DNA of 64,000 nt. Origin: Acidithiobacillus sp. AMEEHan. Its GTDB lineage: Bacteria; Pseudomonadota; Gammaproteobacteria; Acidithiobacillales; Acidithiobacillaceae. The notes under the pieces are model-generated. The model was not told the origin of the DNA. It saw only the letters and a program-made list of their open reading frames with translations, and searched no databases. The translations under genes were made by a program, and so were the position numbers. The stretch is taken from contig NZ_CP118747.1 of NCBI RefSeq assembly GCF_030996345.1, positions 419,501 to 483,500 of the forward strand, in the 5' to 3' direction. Shown here piece by piece: positions 23,287-34,760 of the stretch; position 1 is the stretch's first letter; each line of letters starts with the position of its first letter.

Positions 23287-24372
23287 CTATCGGTCGTTTG
23301 CGGAAGAGAGCACGGGAATACACCAACCGTGGTCGGGGCGGATATGCCACCGGCGCGGTCCCAGATCCCCCCGGCGGGACTGGGCGAGAAACTCCTGGCC
23401 ATCAGCGGCCTGCAAGGTCAGCAGATAGCGGCCTTCGTGCCAGTGAGAATGGCGCACCGTTGCCTCGGGCGCGTCGCTGGGCGCATCGTCGATTTCCAGA
23501 TCATTCGGCCGGAGCAGTAGCATGGCGCGCGTCGCGCCATTCAGTCCTGCCGATGCAGGCACCGGCCAGCGGCGCTCTTCCCACTGGATCAGGGCCTGCT
23601 TTCCCGCATGCTGCAAAACCGGCACATATAGGGCCCGCACCGAACCACCCAGTTGCGCCACCACCAGACTCGCCGGCTGCTGGTACAAGGTCTCGGGACT
23701 GTCCCATTGCTCCAGATGGCCAGCATTCAGAACGCCGACCCGGTGTCCCAGATAAAAGGCCTCGCTCGGATCGTGGGTCACATGCAGGGCCGTGATGCCC
23801 TCCTCGGCAAAGAGCTCGTGGAGAAACTCGCGCAAATTCTCGCGCACACCGTGATCGAGCGCCGAGAGTGGCTCGTCCAGCAACACGATGCGGGGCTTGG
23901 CGATGATGGCCCGGGCAATGGCGACGCGCTGTTGCTGCCCCCCCGAAAGCTCGTGCGGTCGCCGGCGGGCGGCGGCGGCAGGTATGGCCATGCGCTCCAG
24001 CAGGGCCAAGGCCCGCATCTTGTCGGCGGCCTGCCGACGGGCGCGCAGAGGATACAGCACATTCTCGAGCACGCTCAGATGCGGCCAGAGGGCGGCATCC
24101 TGAAACACCATCCCAGTCTGCCGTCGCTCTGGGGCGATGAAGATACCATCCCCGTTCACCTGCTGACCATGGACAGAGACTGATCCCCGTTGCGGACGCA
24201 ACAATCCCGCGATGACCGCCAACAAGGTGCTCTTGCCCGAGCCGGACTCCCCCAGCAGACAGGCGTAGCTGCCCGCTGCCTGCTGCAGATGGACGTCCGC
24301 AAGCACCGGCCGCCCCCCCAGCTCGACCTGCAGGCCCTCGATCTGCAGCCCCGCAGATTCCTCAGAAGGCAT
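23287..24372 (-). CDS. ABC transporter ATP-binding protein
   Basis: The 361-residue protein has Walker A LLGESGSGKSTLLAV, the signature LSGGQQQRVAIARA, Walker B RIVLLDEPLSAL and the switch histidine in ALHVTHD. A C-terminal TOBE-type extension (about 260-361) is typical of the CUT1/Fbp group. It energises the importer whose permease and binding protein follow. Its start overlaps the end of the porin gene by 11 nt, tying the outer-membrane and inner-membrane parts into one transcript. Confidence 0.9.
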   Translation of the reverse strand: MPSEESAGLQIEGLQVELGGRPVLADVHLQQAAGSYACLLGESGSGKSTLLAVIAGLLRPQRGSVSVHGQQVNGDGIFIAPERRQTGMVFQDAALWPHLSVLENVLYPLRARRQAADKMRALALLERMAIPAAAARRRPHELSGGQQQRVAIARAIIAKPRIVLLDEPLSALDHGVRENLREFLHELFAEEGITALHVTHDPSEAFYLGHRVGVLNAGHLEQWDSPETLYQQPASLVVAQLGGSVRALYVPVLQHAGKQALIQWEERRWPVPASAGLNGATRAMLLLRPNDLEIDDAPSDAPEATVRHSHWHEGRYLLTLQAADGQEFLAQSRRGDLGPRRWHIRPDHGWCIPVLSSANDR

Positions 24373-25654
24373 ACTGCAGCATCAGGCGGTTATAGATGAA
24401 GGAGTGCCCGGCGTAGGCCGCCAATCCATTGTCAATAGCCACCCGATCGCGGATGCTCAGCCCTTTGACCTGCACGGGGAAATAGGTCAAATCCAGATAC
24501 ACGCCATCGGTTTTACCCTCATAATTGGTATCGAAGTGGGCAAAGCCGGCCAAGAAACGGATCTGTTTTTGCCAAGCGTCGAGAGCCGCGCCCAGGCGCC
24601 AGGCATGCCCGGGACCAAAGGCCAGCAGATTATTCGTCATGAAAGAGGCATACATGGCGGTATAATTACCGTAGGGAGAGACGATTGCCCCACCGCCAAA
24701 ACTATCGATATGTGGGTTGAGTTGGTTATAGGCAAAGAAGAGATTGGCGTGCGGAACCTTCACCCCCGCCTTCAGGCCCCAGAGGGTGGTGTTCACCGTC
24801 CCTTCCTGTCCAAAGAGCTTGGCCTGATAATTTTGCAAAATTCCGTTGCTTTCCCACTCCCGCAAAAACTGTCCCGCGAGGTAGGGAGTAACACCACCCA
24901 TCTTCAGACCATATTGGGCGCTGCCGTAGAACAGGTTGGCAAACTGATAGAAGTTGTAGTACCAAGCCGCCAACTTGGCGCCCATGGCAGAATATTGGGC
25001 ACCAAACGCCAACGTACCGTTGCTGGCCGGCGTATCCGCCTTGAGCCCCACCTTTTTCACCCCGTATAGAGGGTCTTCGTCATAGTTGGTTGGGTAATAG
25101 AGGTTGTCGCGATAGTAATTGTCGGAGGTCCGGCTCTTCCAGCGGAAGATGCGCATTCCCTCGATCTTCAGGCCCGGCAGGGGCTCTAGCTCAGCAAAAA
25201 CACCCTGAAAGGTCTGGGGCAACATGCGCGAGTCGCGCGGTCCCATCCACGGGGTATTGATGACCTGATTACCGACCCGAATGAGCAGACGTTTGGGCAT
25301 CTCATACTGCAAATAGGCCTGCCCCAAGGCATTGATGGAGGGCGCGATGCCCATGAGGGTGGTATCCACGTTCTTGCTATCGTTTCCATGGGTACCCAGG
25401 CTATTGGCAGTAAAAAAACTTACCCCCGCACTGAAGCCGTCAAGACTCCCGGTACGGGCATTGAGAATACCGCCCAGACTGTAGGCATCCTCGTTTGCCT
25501 TCGTCGGCGCACCGTACAGCTTGCTGAAGTAATAGGAACGGAGATCCCCACTCACCGAACCATCACGGATGATTTGTGCTAGGGTGTCGGCATGGCCGAG
25601 CAGAGGCAGCAGGGTGAGACCCAAGGCAGAACATACAAGAAAGCGATTGCGCAT
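24362..25654 (-). CDS. OprD-family outer-membrane porin
   Basis: The 430-residue protein has a signal peptide (LGLTLLPLLGHA). The start of the mature protein, IIRDGSVSGDLRSYYF, and SLGGILNARTGSLDGFSAGVSFFTA are characteristic of OprD-type porins. The C-terminal segment FIYNRLMLQYAF ends in phenylalanine. It heads a PhoB-controlled operon, so it probably lets an anionic phosphorus compound or another starvation substrate into the periplasm. AGGACC is upstream of ATG 25654. Substrate unknown. Confidence 0.88.
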   Translation of the reverse strand: MRNRFLVCSALGLTLLPLLGHADTLAQIIRDGSVSGDLRSYYFSKLYGAPTKANEDAYSLGGILNARTGSLDGFSAGVSFFTANSLGTHGNDSKNVDTTLMGIAPSINALGQAYLQYEMPKRLLIRVGNQVINTPWMGPRDSRMLPQTFQGVFAELEPLPGLKIEGMRIFRWKSRTSDNYYRDNLYYPTNYDEDPLYGVKKVGLKADTPASNGTLAFGAQYSAMGAKLAAWYYNFYQFANLFYGSAQYGLKMGGVTPYLAGQFLREWESNGILQNYQAKLFGQEGTVNTTLWGLKAGVKVPHANLFFAYNQLNPHIDSFGGGAIVSPYGNYTAMYASFMTNNLLAFGPGHAWRLGAALDAWQKQIRFLAGFAHFDTNYEGKTDGVYLDLTYFPVQVKGLSIRDRVAIDNGLAAYAGHSFIYNRLMLQYAF

Positions 25655-25689
25655 TGTCGGCGGTCCTCGGCGATTTTTCTGAAGGCCGC

Positions 25690-25745
25690 ATGATAGCGCA
25701 TCAATGTGACAGTTTTATGAACTTTTTATGAATATTTTATGACAA
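25690..25745 (-). promoter_or_regulatory. PHO box and -10 of the porin-ABC-phosphatase operon
   Basis: Read on the minus strand, four heptamers lie 11 bp apart: TTGTCAT, TATTCAT, AGTTCAT and CTGTCAC, ending at 25706, each separated by AAAA. Ten bases later comes TATCAT (25695-25690), giving a transcript start about 30 nt before the porin ATG. The layout is the same as before the TonB receptor. Confidence 0.88.
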
Positions 25746-26053
<308 letters not shown>

Positions 26054-26382
26054 CGAGTTGCACAGAGTACGCAGATTCTTAGCGGCGGTCAATCGCGGCG
26101 CACGCAGAGGTTCCGCAGCGCCTCCAGCTCGTGCCGCAGAGTCTGGAGGCGCTGCCGCCAATGCTGCGGAGAGCGCTCCCCGGCGTCGTCTTGCACCTCG
26201 ATATCAAGAACGAGCTGGGGCGAGTGATCATTGTCGCGCACTCCTTGGCCAATCCTCTCGCGCGCGCCGTGGATGGTAAAACCCTCGCCGTACAGGAGGA
26301 AGCGGATCTGCCGCACCAAGAGTAGATCATGTTTTTGGTAATAGCGGCGATTACCCCGTCGCTTCAATGGGCGTAGCTGGGG

Positions 26383-27702
26383 AAATTCCTGGCTCCTCGA
26401 CACATTGAGTGGGTAAGGCGGTATGATTGCTTTATGGGAAGGGCAGCGAGCTGAGGATAAGGATGGACCAAGGTAATCAACTGTTCACTCTGGCGTTGGG
26501 GTTGGTTCCGCCGTGGATGGTGGACGATGTGCGGTTCACGGTGGAGGAAAAGCGCCTGGACCTGCATGTGAACTTCCCAAGGGGTAGTCAGTTTCCCTGT
26601 CCGGTCTGCGGCCAGGACTGCCCGGTCTATGACACCCAGGAGAAGGTCTGGCGTCACCTCGACTTCTTCCAGCATGCGGCTTATCTCCATGCCCGCGTAC
26701 CACGGGTCCATTGCCCGGAACACGGCGTGCATTTGGTATCCGTCCCTTGGGCGCGGGAAGGCTCGGGATTCACGCTGCTCTTTGAGGCTCTAGTCATGGC
26801 CATGGTCCGGGAGATGCCCGTGTTGACGGTCTCCCGCCTAGTGCGGGAGACGGACCAGCGACTCTGGCGGGTGCTCGATCATTACGTCGCCAAGGCCCGC
26901 GAGGCCGCGGACATGTCAGAGGTCCATTCCGTCGGTATCGATGAGACGAGCAGCCGGCGCGGCCATGATTACATCACCCTGTTTGTGGACCTCGTGGCGA
27001 AGCGCCTGCTGTTTGCCACACCCGGCAAGGATGCCGAGACTTTTGCGCAGTTCGCCGAAGATCTGCAGGCCCATGGCGGCAGCGCCGAGGCCATTACGGA
27101 GGTCAGCATGGACCTCTCGCCAGCCTTCCAAAAAGGGGCCGCAGAACACCTGCCCAACGCCCAGGTCACCTTCGATCGCTTTCACCTCATGAAGCTCGTC
27201 AATGAGGCCGTAGATGCCGTACGCAAGGGGGAAGCCCTCTCCCAACCAGACCTGAAAAAGAGCCGCTGGCTTTGGCTCAAGAACCCGGGAAAGCTCTCCG
27301 CCAAGCAAAGCGCCAGGCTCCGGGAGATCCTCAAGAACCAGAACCTCAAGACAGCACAGGCTTATCAGCTTCGCCTGACCTTCCAAGAAATCTTCACCGT
27401 CCAGAATCGCCACCAGGGCGCCACCCTGCTCAAGGCCTGGGTGGAAAACGTCAAGGACAGCGGATTACCGCCAATGGTCAAGGTCGCCTACACCGTCATG
27501 AATCACTGGGATGGTGTGCTCCGCTGGTTCGAGAGCCAGATCACCAACGGGATTCTGGAAGGCTTCAATAGCCTCCTCCAGTCCGCCAAGGCAAAAGCCC
27601 GTGGCTACCGTACCCACAAGAACTTTATCAACATGGCCTACCTGATCCTCGGTAAACTGGATCTCAGGCTACCCACATGAAACATCGAAGAACCAAATTC
27701 CT
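26383..27702. mobile_element. ISL3-family insertion sequence (1304 bp, 26391-27694) with 8-bp target duplication
   Basis: AAATTCCT occurs at 26383-26390 and 27695-27702. The ends GGCTCCTCGACACATT and, reversed from the right, GGTTCTTCGATGTTTC are imperfect terminal inverted repeats. Size, 8-bp duplication and transposase all match the ISL3 family. The exact duplication and complete transposase indicate recent arrival. Confidence 0.92.
26463..27680 (+). CDS. ISL3-family transposase
   Basis: The 405-residue protein has the N-terminal zinc finger ([12 protein letters not shown] ... VHCPEHG), a helix-turn-helix region, and the DDE domain with [25 protein letters not shown] and [16 protein letters not shown]. 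The last motif (N-G-x-x-E-G) is diagnostic of ISL3. ATG 26463 is preferred over an upstream start at 26427. It is transcribed opposite to the interrupted merR. Confidence 0.93.
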   Translation: MDQGNQLFTLALGLVPPWMVDDVRFTVEEKRLDLHVNFPRGSQFPCPVCGQDCPVYDTQEKVWRHLDFFQHAAYLHARVPRVHCPEHGVHLVSVPWAREGSGFTLLFEALVMAMVREMPVLTVSRLVRETDQRLWRVLDHYVAKAREAADMSEVHSVGIDETSSRRGHDYITLFVDLVAKRLLFATPGKDAETFAQFAEDLQAHGGSAEAITEVSMDLSPAFQKGAAEHLPNAQVTFDRFHLMKLVNEAVDAVRKGEALSQPDLKKSRWLWLKNPGKLSAKQSARLREILKNQNLKTAQAYQLRLTFQEIFTVQNRHQGATLLKAWVENVKDSGLPPMVKVAYTVMNHWDGVLRWFESQITNGILEGFNSLLQSAKAKARGYRTHKNFINMAYLILGKLDLRLPT

Positions 27703-27821
27703 GCTCCCAATAGCGCAGCACATGCGCCTTGACCCCGCAAAGCGTCGCTGCCTCGCTGATGGAAAAATACTGCTTTTCCGGAATTGCAGGCAGCGCCGAC
27801 AGGGTTTTACCAGGTTTCGAC

Positions 27822-28118
27822 CTACTCCCTGGCTCCATCGCCATTTACATACGCCTTGAGCTTTTGGCTGGGATGAAAGGTCACCACGCGCCGTGCGGTA
27901 ATGGTGATTTCGATACCGGTCTTGGGATTGCGGCCCGGACGCGGGTTCTTTTCGCGCAGGGAAAAATTGCCAAAACCCGAGAGTTTGACCTCTTCCCCTT
28001 TCGCCAAGGTCTCACGAATGCCCTCAAAAAAGGACTCTGTGACACTCTTGGCCTCGCGCTTGTTGAGACCCATGGTCGAAAAGAGCATGTCGACGATTTC
28101 TGCTTTTGTTACTGCCAT
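27822..28118 (-). CDS. ihfA: Integration host factor alpha subunit
   Basis: The 98-residue protein of the HU/IHF family begins [24 protein letters not shown] and contains [21 protein letters not shown], the DNA-intercalating beta-arm, and the proline that kinks DNA. IHF bends DNA for recombination, replication and transcription. It follows pheT by 9 bp and overlaps the start of the disrupted merR by 23 bp, as in many Proteobacteria. Confidence 0.96.
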   Translation of the reverse strand: MAVTKAEIVDMLFSTMGLNKREAKSVTESFFEGIRETLAKGEEVKLSGFGNFSLREKNPRPGRNPKTGIEITITARRVVTFHPSQKLKAYVNGDGARE

Positions 28119-28127
28119 TTTTCACCT

Positions 28128-30488
28128 CTAGTTGCGCAACGCAATGGGAGCGACTTGTTGCAGTGCCTGCAGCAGCCGATCCACTTCTTCCTGTACCTGT
28201 GCTTCTGTCAGAGTGCTCGTTTGCCCCTGAAACTGCAAACGTACGCCCAAACCTACCTGCCCATCCGCGAGGCTTTTGCCAATATACCGGTCAAACACAG
28301 ACACTTCCTGCAATAGCGGGGACTCCGCTCCACGCAAAACCGCCAGAACATCGCCCGCAGTCAACTCCTCCGGCACCAACAAGGCCAAATCGCGGCGCAC
28401 GGAGGGAAACGGAGATAGCGACTGAAAACGCGGCAATTCCGACGGTTCCAACAATAGTTCGAGATCCAGGGCAAAGAGCCAGACGGGCTCCGTAACATCA
28501 TAGCTCTCCGCGAGCGCTGGGTGCAGGGCACCCAAGCGACCTACCACCCGCTCGCCCCAGAAAATCTCGGCACTTTGCCCGGGATGCAAGGCCGGATCGG
28601 CAACCTTGGCAAAATGGAAGCAACGCTGCGGCCAGACTCCGAGCAAGGCCTCGACGTCGCCCTTGAGATCGAAAAAATCGCTGGCTCTGCCCTTTCCCAG
28701 CCAGGAGTCGGCTTTGGCTGCACCCAGCATCGCCCCAGCCATTTGTAGACGCTGCGTCTGATCGGTGAAGACCCGCCCGATCTCAAAGAAGCGCTGACGA
28801 TCCTGCTGCCGATTGCGATTGAAACTCAGGGTTTGCAAAAGTCCTGGCCAAATCCCGGCACGCATGACGGCCATATCGGCGGAAATGGGGTTTTGCAGCA
28901 CCGGAGACTCCACTCCAGGGTAGAACCGCGCCTGCAGTTCTGGGGCGATGAAGCTATAACTGATGATCTCGCTATATCCACGAGCACTGAGCAAGGCCAT
29001 CAGGGCACGCCGATGCCCGTCTGCACTATGCAATGGACGAAGGATGGCATGCGGTCGCAGGGTCGGCAGATGTTCATAGCCGGTAAGGCGACCTAGTTCC
29101 TCGATGAGATCAGCCTCAATGCGCAGGTCGTAGCGATGGCTGGGAGGAAGCACAAGGTACTCGCTGCCGTCGGCCCGGATTTGGCAACCCAGCGCCTGGA
29201 GCTGCCGGAAGATCGTCTCTGCCGCGATCTCTGTACCCAGTACCCGAGCAATGCGCTGTGGCCGCAAACGAATTTCCGACAATCTTGGTTCTGTACCCGA
29301 TACCGTCGCCCCCGCCACACAACGAACGCCACACTGCTCGGCCAGGGCAAGGGCGGCAGGCAACGCCAGGCGAAAATCCACTCCACGCTCGTAACGTTGC
29401 GCCGCTTCCGTCTGCAATCCCAGACGGCGGGCGCGGCCCTGCACGGCCCGCGCGGCAAAGTATGCCGCCTCCAACAGTACCAAGCGGGTACCCGCCGATA
29501 CGGCAGTACGACGCCCACCAATGATCCCTGCCAGGGCCACGGGACCCGCCGCATCGGCGATCACCAGCATGTCCTCGTCGAGGGCCAGATCACGGCCGTC
29601 GAGGGCATCCAGCACCTCTCCCGCGCGCGCCCAACGCACCTCGATTCCCTGCTGAATCTTTTCGGCGTCGAAGGCATGCATGGGTTGCCCCAGCGCCAAC
29701 ATCCATACATTTAGCCAATCGACCATGGGCGCAATGGATTTCTGCCCAGCGCGACGGAGGCGCTCGCGCCAGCGGTCTGGTAGACGCTGCGGCAACGCTT
29801 CCAATTGCAGGGCAGAGTAGCTGCCACAGGCTTCCAGAGCCGCGTCGGCAATCCGTAGCGAAAATGCACTGGTCAACTGCGTGCTGCTTGGCTCTGGCAG
29901 CCAAGCGGCCTGCGGCAACGTCGGTGCCAGAAAACGGCCGGCACCACGCGCCGCCAGGTCCCGCGCCACCCCCAGAATCGAGAAGGCATCCCCGCGATTC
30001 GGGGTAAGTCCCAGAGTAAAGACCGGATCATCGAGGCGCAGGTACCTGCGCAGATCCACACCGATTGGGGCATCCGCATCCAGTTCGAGTATGCCGCTGC
30101 TGCCATCGTCGATTTCCAACTCCGCCGCCGAACAGAGCATCCCCGCCGAGCGCACACCACGCAGGTCGGCCTCGGCAATCTCCATGTGCGGGAGCCGCGC
30201 GCCAGGCAAGGCCGCCGCAACGACCATATCCTCCCGCAGATTGGCTGCGCCACAAACGATCTGACGGTGGTTCCCGGCACCAAGATCGACTTCCGCCACC
30301 CGCAGCTTGTCAGCGGAAGGATGTGCCCAGACCCGCAGAACCCGTCCGACCAGCACCCCGGAGAAATCCGCAGCTGCGGCTTCCACCGCCTCGACCTCCA
30401 AGCCGATCATGCTGAGGATTTCGGCCAGCTCTGCGGCCGAACGCTCGGTATCCAGATACTCCCGCAACCACTCCAATGCCACGCGCAT
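28128..30488 (-). CDS. pheT: Phenylalanyl-tRNA synthetase beta subunit
   Basis: The 786-residue protein has the N-terminal tRNA-binding OB fold (LVGRVLRVWAHPSADKLRVAEVD), the B3/B4 editing region, the B5 and class-II-like core, and the C-terminal ferredoxin-fold anticodon-binding domain (FPSVRRDLALLVPEELTAGDVL). It forms the alpha2-beta2 enzyme with PheS. It lies 8 bp after pheS and 9 bp before ihfA in the conserved operon. Confidence 0.97.
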   Translation of the reverse strand: MRVALEWLREYLDTERSAAELAEILSMIGLEVEAVEAAAADFSGVLVGRVLRVWAHPSADKLRVAEVDLGAGNHRQIVCGAANLREDMVVAAALPGARLPHMEIAEADLRGVRSAGMLCSAAELEIDDGSSGILELDADAPIGVDLRRYLRLDDPVFTLGLTPNRGDAFSILGVARDLAARGAGRFLAPTLPQAAWLPEPSSTQLTSAFSLRIADAALEACGSYSALQLEALPQRLPDRWRERLRRAGQKSIAPMVDWLNVWMLALGQPMHAFDAEKIQQGIEVRWARAGEVLDALDGRDLALDEDMLVIADAAGPVALAGIIGGRRTAVSAGTRLVLLEAAYFAARAVQGRARRLGLQTEAAQRYERGVDFRLALPAALALAEQCGVRCVAGATVSGTEPRLSEIRLRPQRIARVLGTEIAAETIFRQLQALGCQIRADGSEYLVLPPSHRYDLRIEADLIEELGRLTGYEHLPTLRPHAILRPLHSADGHRRALMALLSARGYSEIISYSFIAPELQARFYPGVESPVLQNPISADMAVMRAGIWPGLLQTLSFNRNRQQDRQRFFEIGRVFTDQTQRLQMAGAMLGAAKADSWLGKGRASDFFDLKGDVEALLGVWPQRCFHFAKVADPALHPGQSAEIFWGERVVGRLGALHPALAESYDVTEPVWLFALDLELLLEPSELPRFQSLSPFPSVRRDLALLVPEELTAGDVLAVLRGAESPLLQEVSVFDRYIGKSLADGQVGLGVRLQFQGQTSTLTEAQVQEEVDRLLQALQQVAPIALRN

Positions 30489-30496
30489 GACGTACC

Positions 30497-31905
<1,409 letters not shown>

Positions 31906-31923
31906 CTGGGTACTCCTTTTGAC

Positions 31924-32121
31924 TCAGACGTAGGGCAGCATGCGCCGCAATGCGGCCTGCTCACTGCCAGACGTTACCAGGGTGTGGCGCAGCTGACGCT
32001 TGCGCTTGGTGCTTTTCTTGGTGAGGATGTGATTCAAGAACGCCTGCCGGTGCTTGAATTTCCCCGAGCCGGTGCGCTTGAAACGCTTAGCGGCCCCGCG
32101 ATTGGTCTTCATCTTCGGCAT
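31924..32121 (-). CDS. rpmI: 50S ribosomal protein L35
   Basis: The 65-residue protein begins [28 protein letters not shown] and ends LRRMLPYV, as in the family. ATG 32121 is preceded by GGAGAGGC. It lies 10 bp after infC and 18 bp before rplT in the standard arrangement. Confidence 0.98.
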   Translation of the reverse strand: MPKMKTNRGAAKRFKRTGSGKFKHRQAFLNHILTKKSTKRKRQLRHTLVTSGSEQAALRRMLPYV

Positions 32122-32131
32122 CGTGCCTCTC

Positions 32132-32650
32132 CTATTTCTTTTTGGGGGCGATGACCATGACCATCTGCCGCCCTTCCATACGTGGCCGCTGCTCGACCAC
32201 ACCCATTTCCTGCAAATCCGCTTCCACCCGGTTGAGCAGTTCCATACCCAATTCTGGGTGACTCATCTCTCGCCCACGAAAACGCAGGGTGACCTTCGCT
32301 CGATCGCCATCTTCCAGAAAGCGTATGATGTTGCGGAGCTTGATCTGATAATCTGCCTCGTCCGTACGCGGTCGAAACTTGATCTCCTTGACTTGGCTCT
32401 GCTTCTGCTTCTTCCGCGCCTCGTGTTGCCGCTTGCTTTCCTGAAAACGAAACTTTCCGTAATCCATGACCCGACAGACCGGGGGGACTGCTTGCGGGGC
32501 GATCTCCACAAGATCAAGATCCGCCTCTTCGGCGGCGGCAAGAGCCTCATGCAAGGGAACGATACCCAACTGCTCTCCGTCGTCCCCAATCAACCGAACC
32601 TTTGCCGCAAGAATTTCCCGATTGATGCGGATCTCTTTTTCCGTCGCGAT
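32132..32650 (-). CDS. infC: Translation initiation factor IF-3, probable AUC start
   Basis: The conventional starts leave a truncated protein beginning at TTG 32593. The frame is open further upstream and encodes [28 protein letters not shown], the conserved IF-3 N-terminus. Just before it stands ATC at 32650-32648 with GGGGGAGG eight bases upstream. E. coli infC starts at AUU and IF-3 represses its own translation by rejecting such codons, so AUC is very likely the start. This gives 172 residues with both IF-3 domains and a C-terminus ending MVIAPKKK. thrS ends 15 nt upstream. Confidence 0.92.
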   Translation of the reverse strand: MATEKEIRINREILAAKVRLIGDDGEQLGIVPLHEALAAAEEADLDLVEIAPQAVPPVCRVMDYGKFRFQESKRQHEARKKQKQSQVKEIKFRPRTDEADYQIKLRNIIRFLEDGDRAKVTLRFRGREMSHPELGMELLNRVEADLQEMGVVEQRPRMEGRQMVMVIAPKKK

Positions 32651-32665
32651 TGCCCTACCCTCCCC

Positions 32666-34597
32666 CTAGGCCAGTTCCAAGGCCTGCTGCCGTCGTGTAT
32701 CCAAGCGTTGCAAAGTCTTCCCCAACATTTCCAGCGGGATGGCACCAAGATCCGTGCCATTCCGATCCCGCAGACTGACCGTACCCTCGCTCTTTTCCCG
32801 CTCGCCGACGATAGCCATGAACGGCACCCGCCGCAAAGTGTGGGCGCGTATTTTATAGCCGATCTTCTCGCTTCTCAAGTCCGTTTCTACGCGCAGGCCT
32901 TGTGCACGCAATTGGTTGGCCGCGTGCTCAGCATAGTCGCTGTGCTGCTCGCTGATTGGCGCCACCACCACCTGCGTCGGCGCCAACCAGAAGGGGAATT
33001 TGCCCTCATAATGCTCGATGAGTACACCAAAAAACCGCTCGACCGAGCCGAAGATGGCGCGGTGGATCATGATCGGCACCTGCCGGCTGCTGTCCTCGGC
33101 GACATACTCCATGGCAAAGCGCTCCGGCAGATTGAAGTCGAGCTGGATGGTACTGCATTGCCATTTGCGACCGATCGCATCCTCGATCTTGAGATCGATC
33201 TTCGGACCGTAAAAAGCACCACCACCGGCGTCGATCTGGTAGTCGAGACCGGCCCGCTGCAAAGCGGCTTCCAGGGCCTTGGTTGCCGTGTCCCAGATCT
33301 CATCACTGCCCACCGAGCCCTTGGGCCGCGTCGAGAGGTTGATCTCGTAACGGTCAAAGCCAAAAGTGCCAAGAATGCGCTGTGTCAATGCCAGCACTCC
33401 GGCGATTTCCACCTCGATCTGATCCGGCCGACAGAAGATATGCGCGTCATCCTGAGTAAAACCACGCACCCGCATCAGACCGTGCAAGGCGCCCGACATT
33501 TCGTGCCGATACACGGTCCCGAGCTCCGCCCAGCGGATCGGCAATTCGCGATAGGACCGCAGCTTGCTCTTGTACACCAGGATGTGGAAAGGGCAGTTCA
33601 TCGGCTTGAGCTGATACGGCTGCCCCTCGTCTTCCATGGGCTGGAACATCGATTCGGCGTAGAAGTCCTTGTGCCCCGAAGTGTACCAAAGGTCTTCGTG
33701 GGCGATGTGCGGGGTAAAAAGCAATTCGTAGCCCGCCTCGGTATGGGCGGCACGCCAGAAATCCTCAATCACCCGCCGCACTCGCGCTCCCTGGGGATGC
33801 CAGAAGACCAGGCCACCGCCAGCGTCTTCCTGAATGGAGAAGAGCTCAAGTTCGGTACCGATCTTACGATGATCGCGACGCTCGGCCTCCGCCTGTTGCA
33901 ACAGAAAGGCATCGAGATCTTTCTGCGTCGCCCAAGCGGTCCCGTAGACCCGTTGCAGCATGGGGTTGCGGGAATCCCCCCGCCAGTAGGCACCTGCCAC
34001 ACTGCGCAGAGCAAATGCGCCGAGCATTCCGGTACGCGGCACATGCGGACCGCGACAGAGGTCAAAGAAATCTCCCTGGTGATAGAGGCTCAATTCCTCT
34101 CCCTCTGGGATGTCTTTGATGATCTGCACCTTGTACTCTTCACCCAAGGCGTGGAAACGTTCGATCGCCACATCACGACTGACGACTTCCCGCTGCACCG
34201 GCAGATCGGCTTTCACCAGCTCCCGCATTCTGGTGCTGATGGCCTCCAGGTCTTCCGGCGTAAACGGCTTGGCCGCGGCAAAATCGTAGTAGAAGCCGTT
34301 GTCGATCACCGGGCCAATCGTCACCTGCACATCTGGAAAGAGTTCCTTGACTGCCTGCGCCAGGAGGTGGGCGGTGGAGTGCCGGAGAATCTCCAGCCCC
34401 TCGGGACTGTCCATGGTAACGATGCTCACCTCAGCATCGTGGTCGATGGGGGTACTGAGATCACAGAGGCGGCCGTCAACGCGCAACGCCAACGCGGCCT
34501 TGGCCAAACCAGCGCCAATGTTGCGCGCCAGTTCCACACCGGTCAGGGGTGCCGAAAAGGAACGTATGGAACCATCCGGCAGACGGATCTCAGGCAT
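32666..34597 (-). CDS. thrS: Threonyl-tRNA synthetase
   Basis: The 643-residue class II synthetase has the N-terminal TGS domain ([17 protein letters not shown]), the editing domain with [11 protein letters not shown] and the zinc and catalytic core. The core includes [42 protein letters not shown] and the final anticodon-binding domain. It heads the thrS-infC-rpmI-rplT-pheST-ihfA operon. Confidence 0.97.
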   Translation of the reverse strand: MPEIRLPDGSIRSFSAPLTGVELARNIGAGLAKAALALRVDGRLCDLSTPIDHDAEVSIVTMDSPEGLEILRHSTAHLLAQAVKELFPDVQVTIGPVIDNGFYYDFAAAKPFTPEDLEAISTRMRELVKADLPVQREVVSRDVAIERFHALGEEYKVQIIKDIPEGEELSLYHQGDFFDLCRGPHVPRTGMLGAFALRSVAGAYWRGDSRNPMLQRVYGTAWATQKDLDAFLLQQAEAERRDHRKIGTELELFSIQEDAGGGLVFWHPQGARVRRVIEDFWRAAHTEAGYELLFTPHIAHEDLWYTSGHKDFYAESMFQPMEDEGQPYQLKPMNCPFHILVYKSKLRSYRELPIRWAELGTVYRHEMSGALHGLMRVRGFTQDDAHIFCRPDQIEVEIAGVLALTQRILGTFGFDRYEINLSTRPKGSVGSDEIWDTATKALEAALQRAGLDYQIDAGGGAFYGPKIDLKIEDAIGRKWQCSTIQLDFNLPERFAMEYVAEDSSRQVPIMIHRAIFGSVERFFGVLIEHYEGKFPFWLAPTQVVVAPISEQHSDYAEHAANQLRAQGLRVETDLRSEKIGYKIRAHTLRRVPFMAIVGEREKSEGTVSLRDRNGTDLGAIPLEMLGKTLQRLDTRRQQALELA

Positions 34598-34649
34598 ACC
34601 ATCTCCAAAGAAAAAGCACCAGTGAGCAGGGCCCCCCTGGTGCGGGTAT

Positions 34650-34724
34650 TGGTAGGCACGGGCGGTTTCGAACCGCCGACCTCTACCGTGTCAAGGTAGC
34701 GCTCTCCCCCTGAGCTACGCGCCT
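34650..34724 (-). tRNA. tRNA-Val (anticodon GAC)
   Basis: The minus strand gives a 75-nt cloverleaf starting AGGCGCGTAGCTCAGGGGG. The anticodon stem CTACC/GGTAG has loop TTGACAC, the T-loop is GTTCGAAAC and CCA is encoded. It lies between thrS and the nuo-linked DUF2818 gene. Confidence 0.95.
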
Positions 34725-34760
34725 AATTCGCGCAAAAGTATCAGGGTTTACCTGGACCCG

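Larger units (their letters stand above)
26089..27844 (-). pseudogene. MerR-family regulator interrupted by an ISL3 element
   Basis: The 5' part is at 27844-27695 and the 3' part at 26382-26089. Joined with one copy of the 8-bp duplication they give a continuous 147-residue frame. It reads [25 protein letters not shown], then PQLRPLKRRGNRRYYQKHD, a complete MerR helix-turn-helix and wing, followed by a coiled-coil-like C-terminus. A MerR gene directly after ihfA, with the start overlapping ihfA, is common in gamma- and betaproteobacteria. The insertion falls between the recognition helix and the wing, so DNA binding should be lost. Confidence 0.9.

Noticed and set aside
20681-24372. Ferric-iron transporter annotation for the ABC genes
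   Set aside because: The family is compatible with iron, but a clear PHO box and a phosphatase in the operon and the lack of evident iron-ligand tyrosines favour a phosphorus substrate.
32054-34699. 881-codon open frame antisense to thrS, infC and rpmI, running into tRNA-Val
   Set aside because: The opposite strand encodes well-conserved translation genes; the long frame is a GC-rich shadow.
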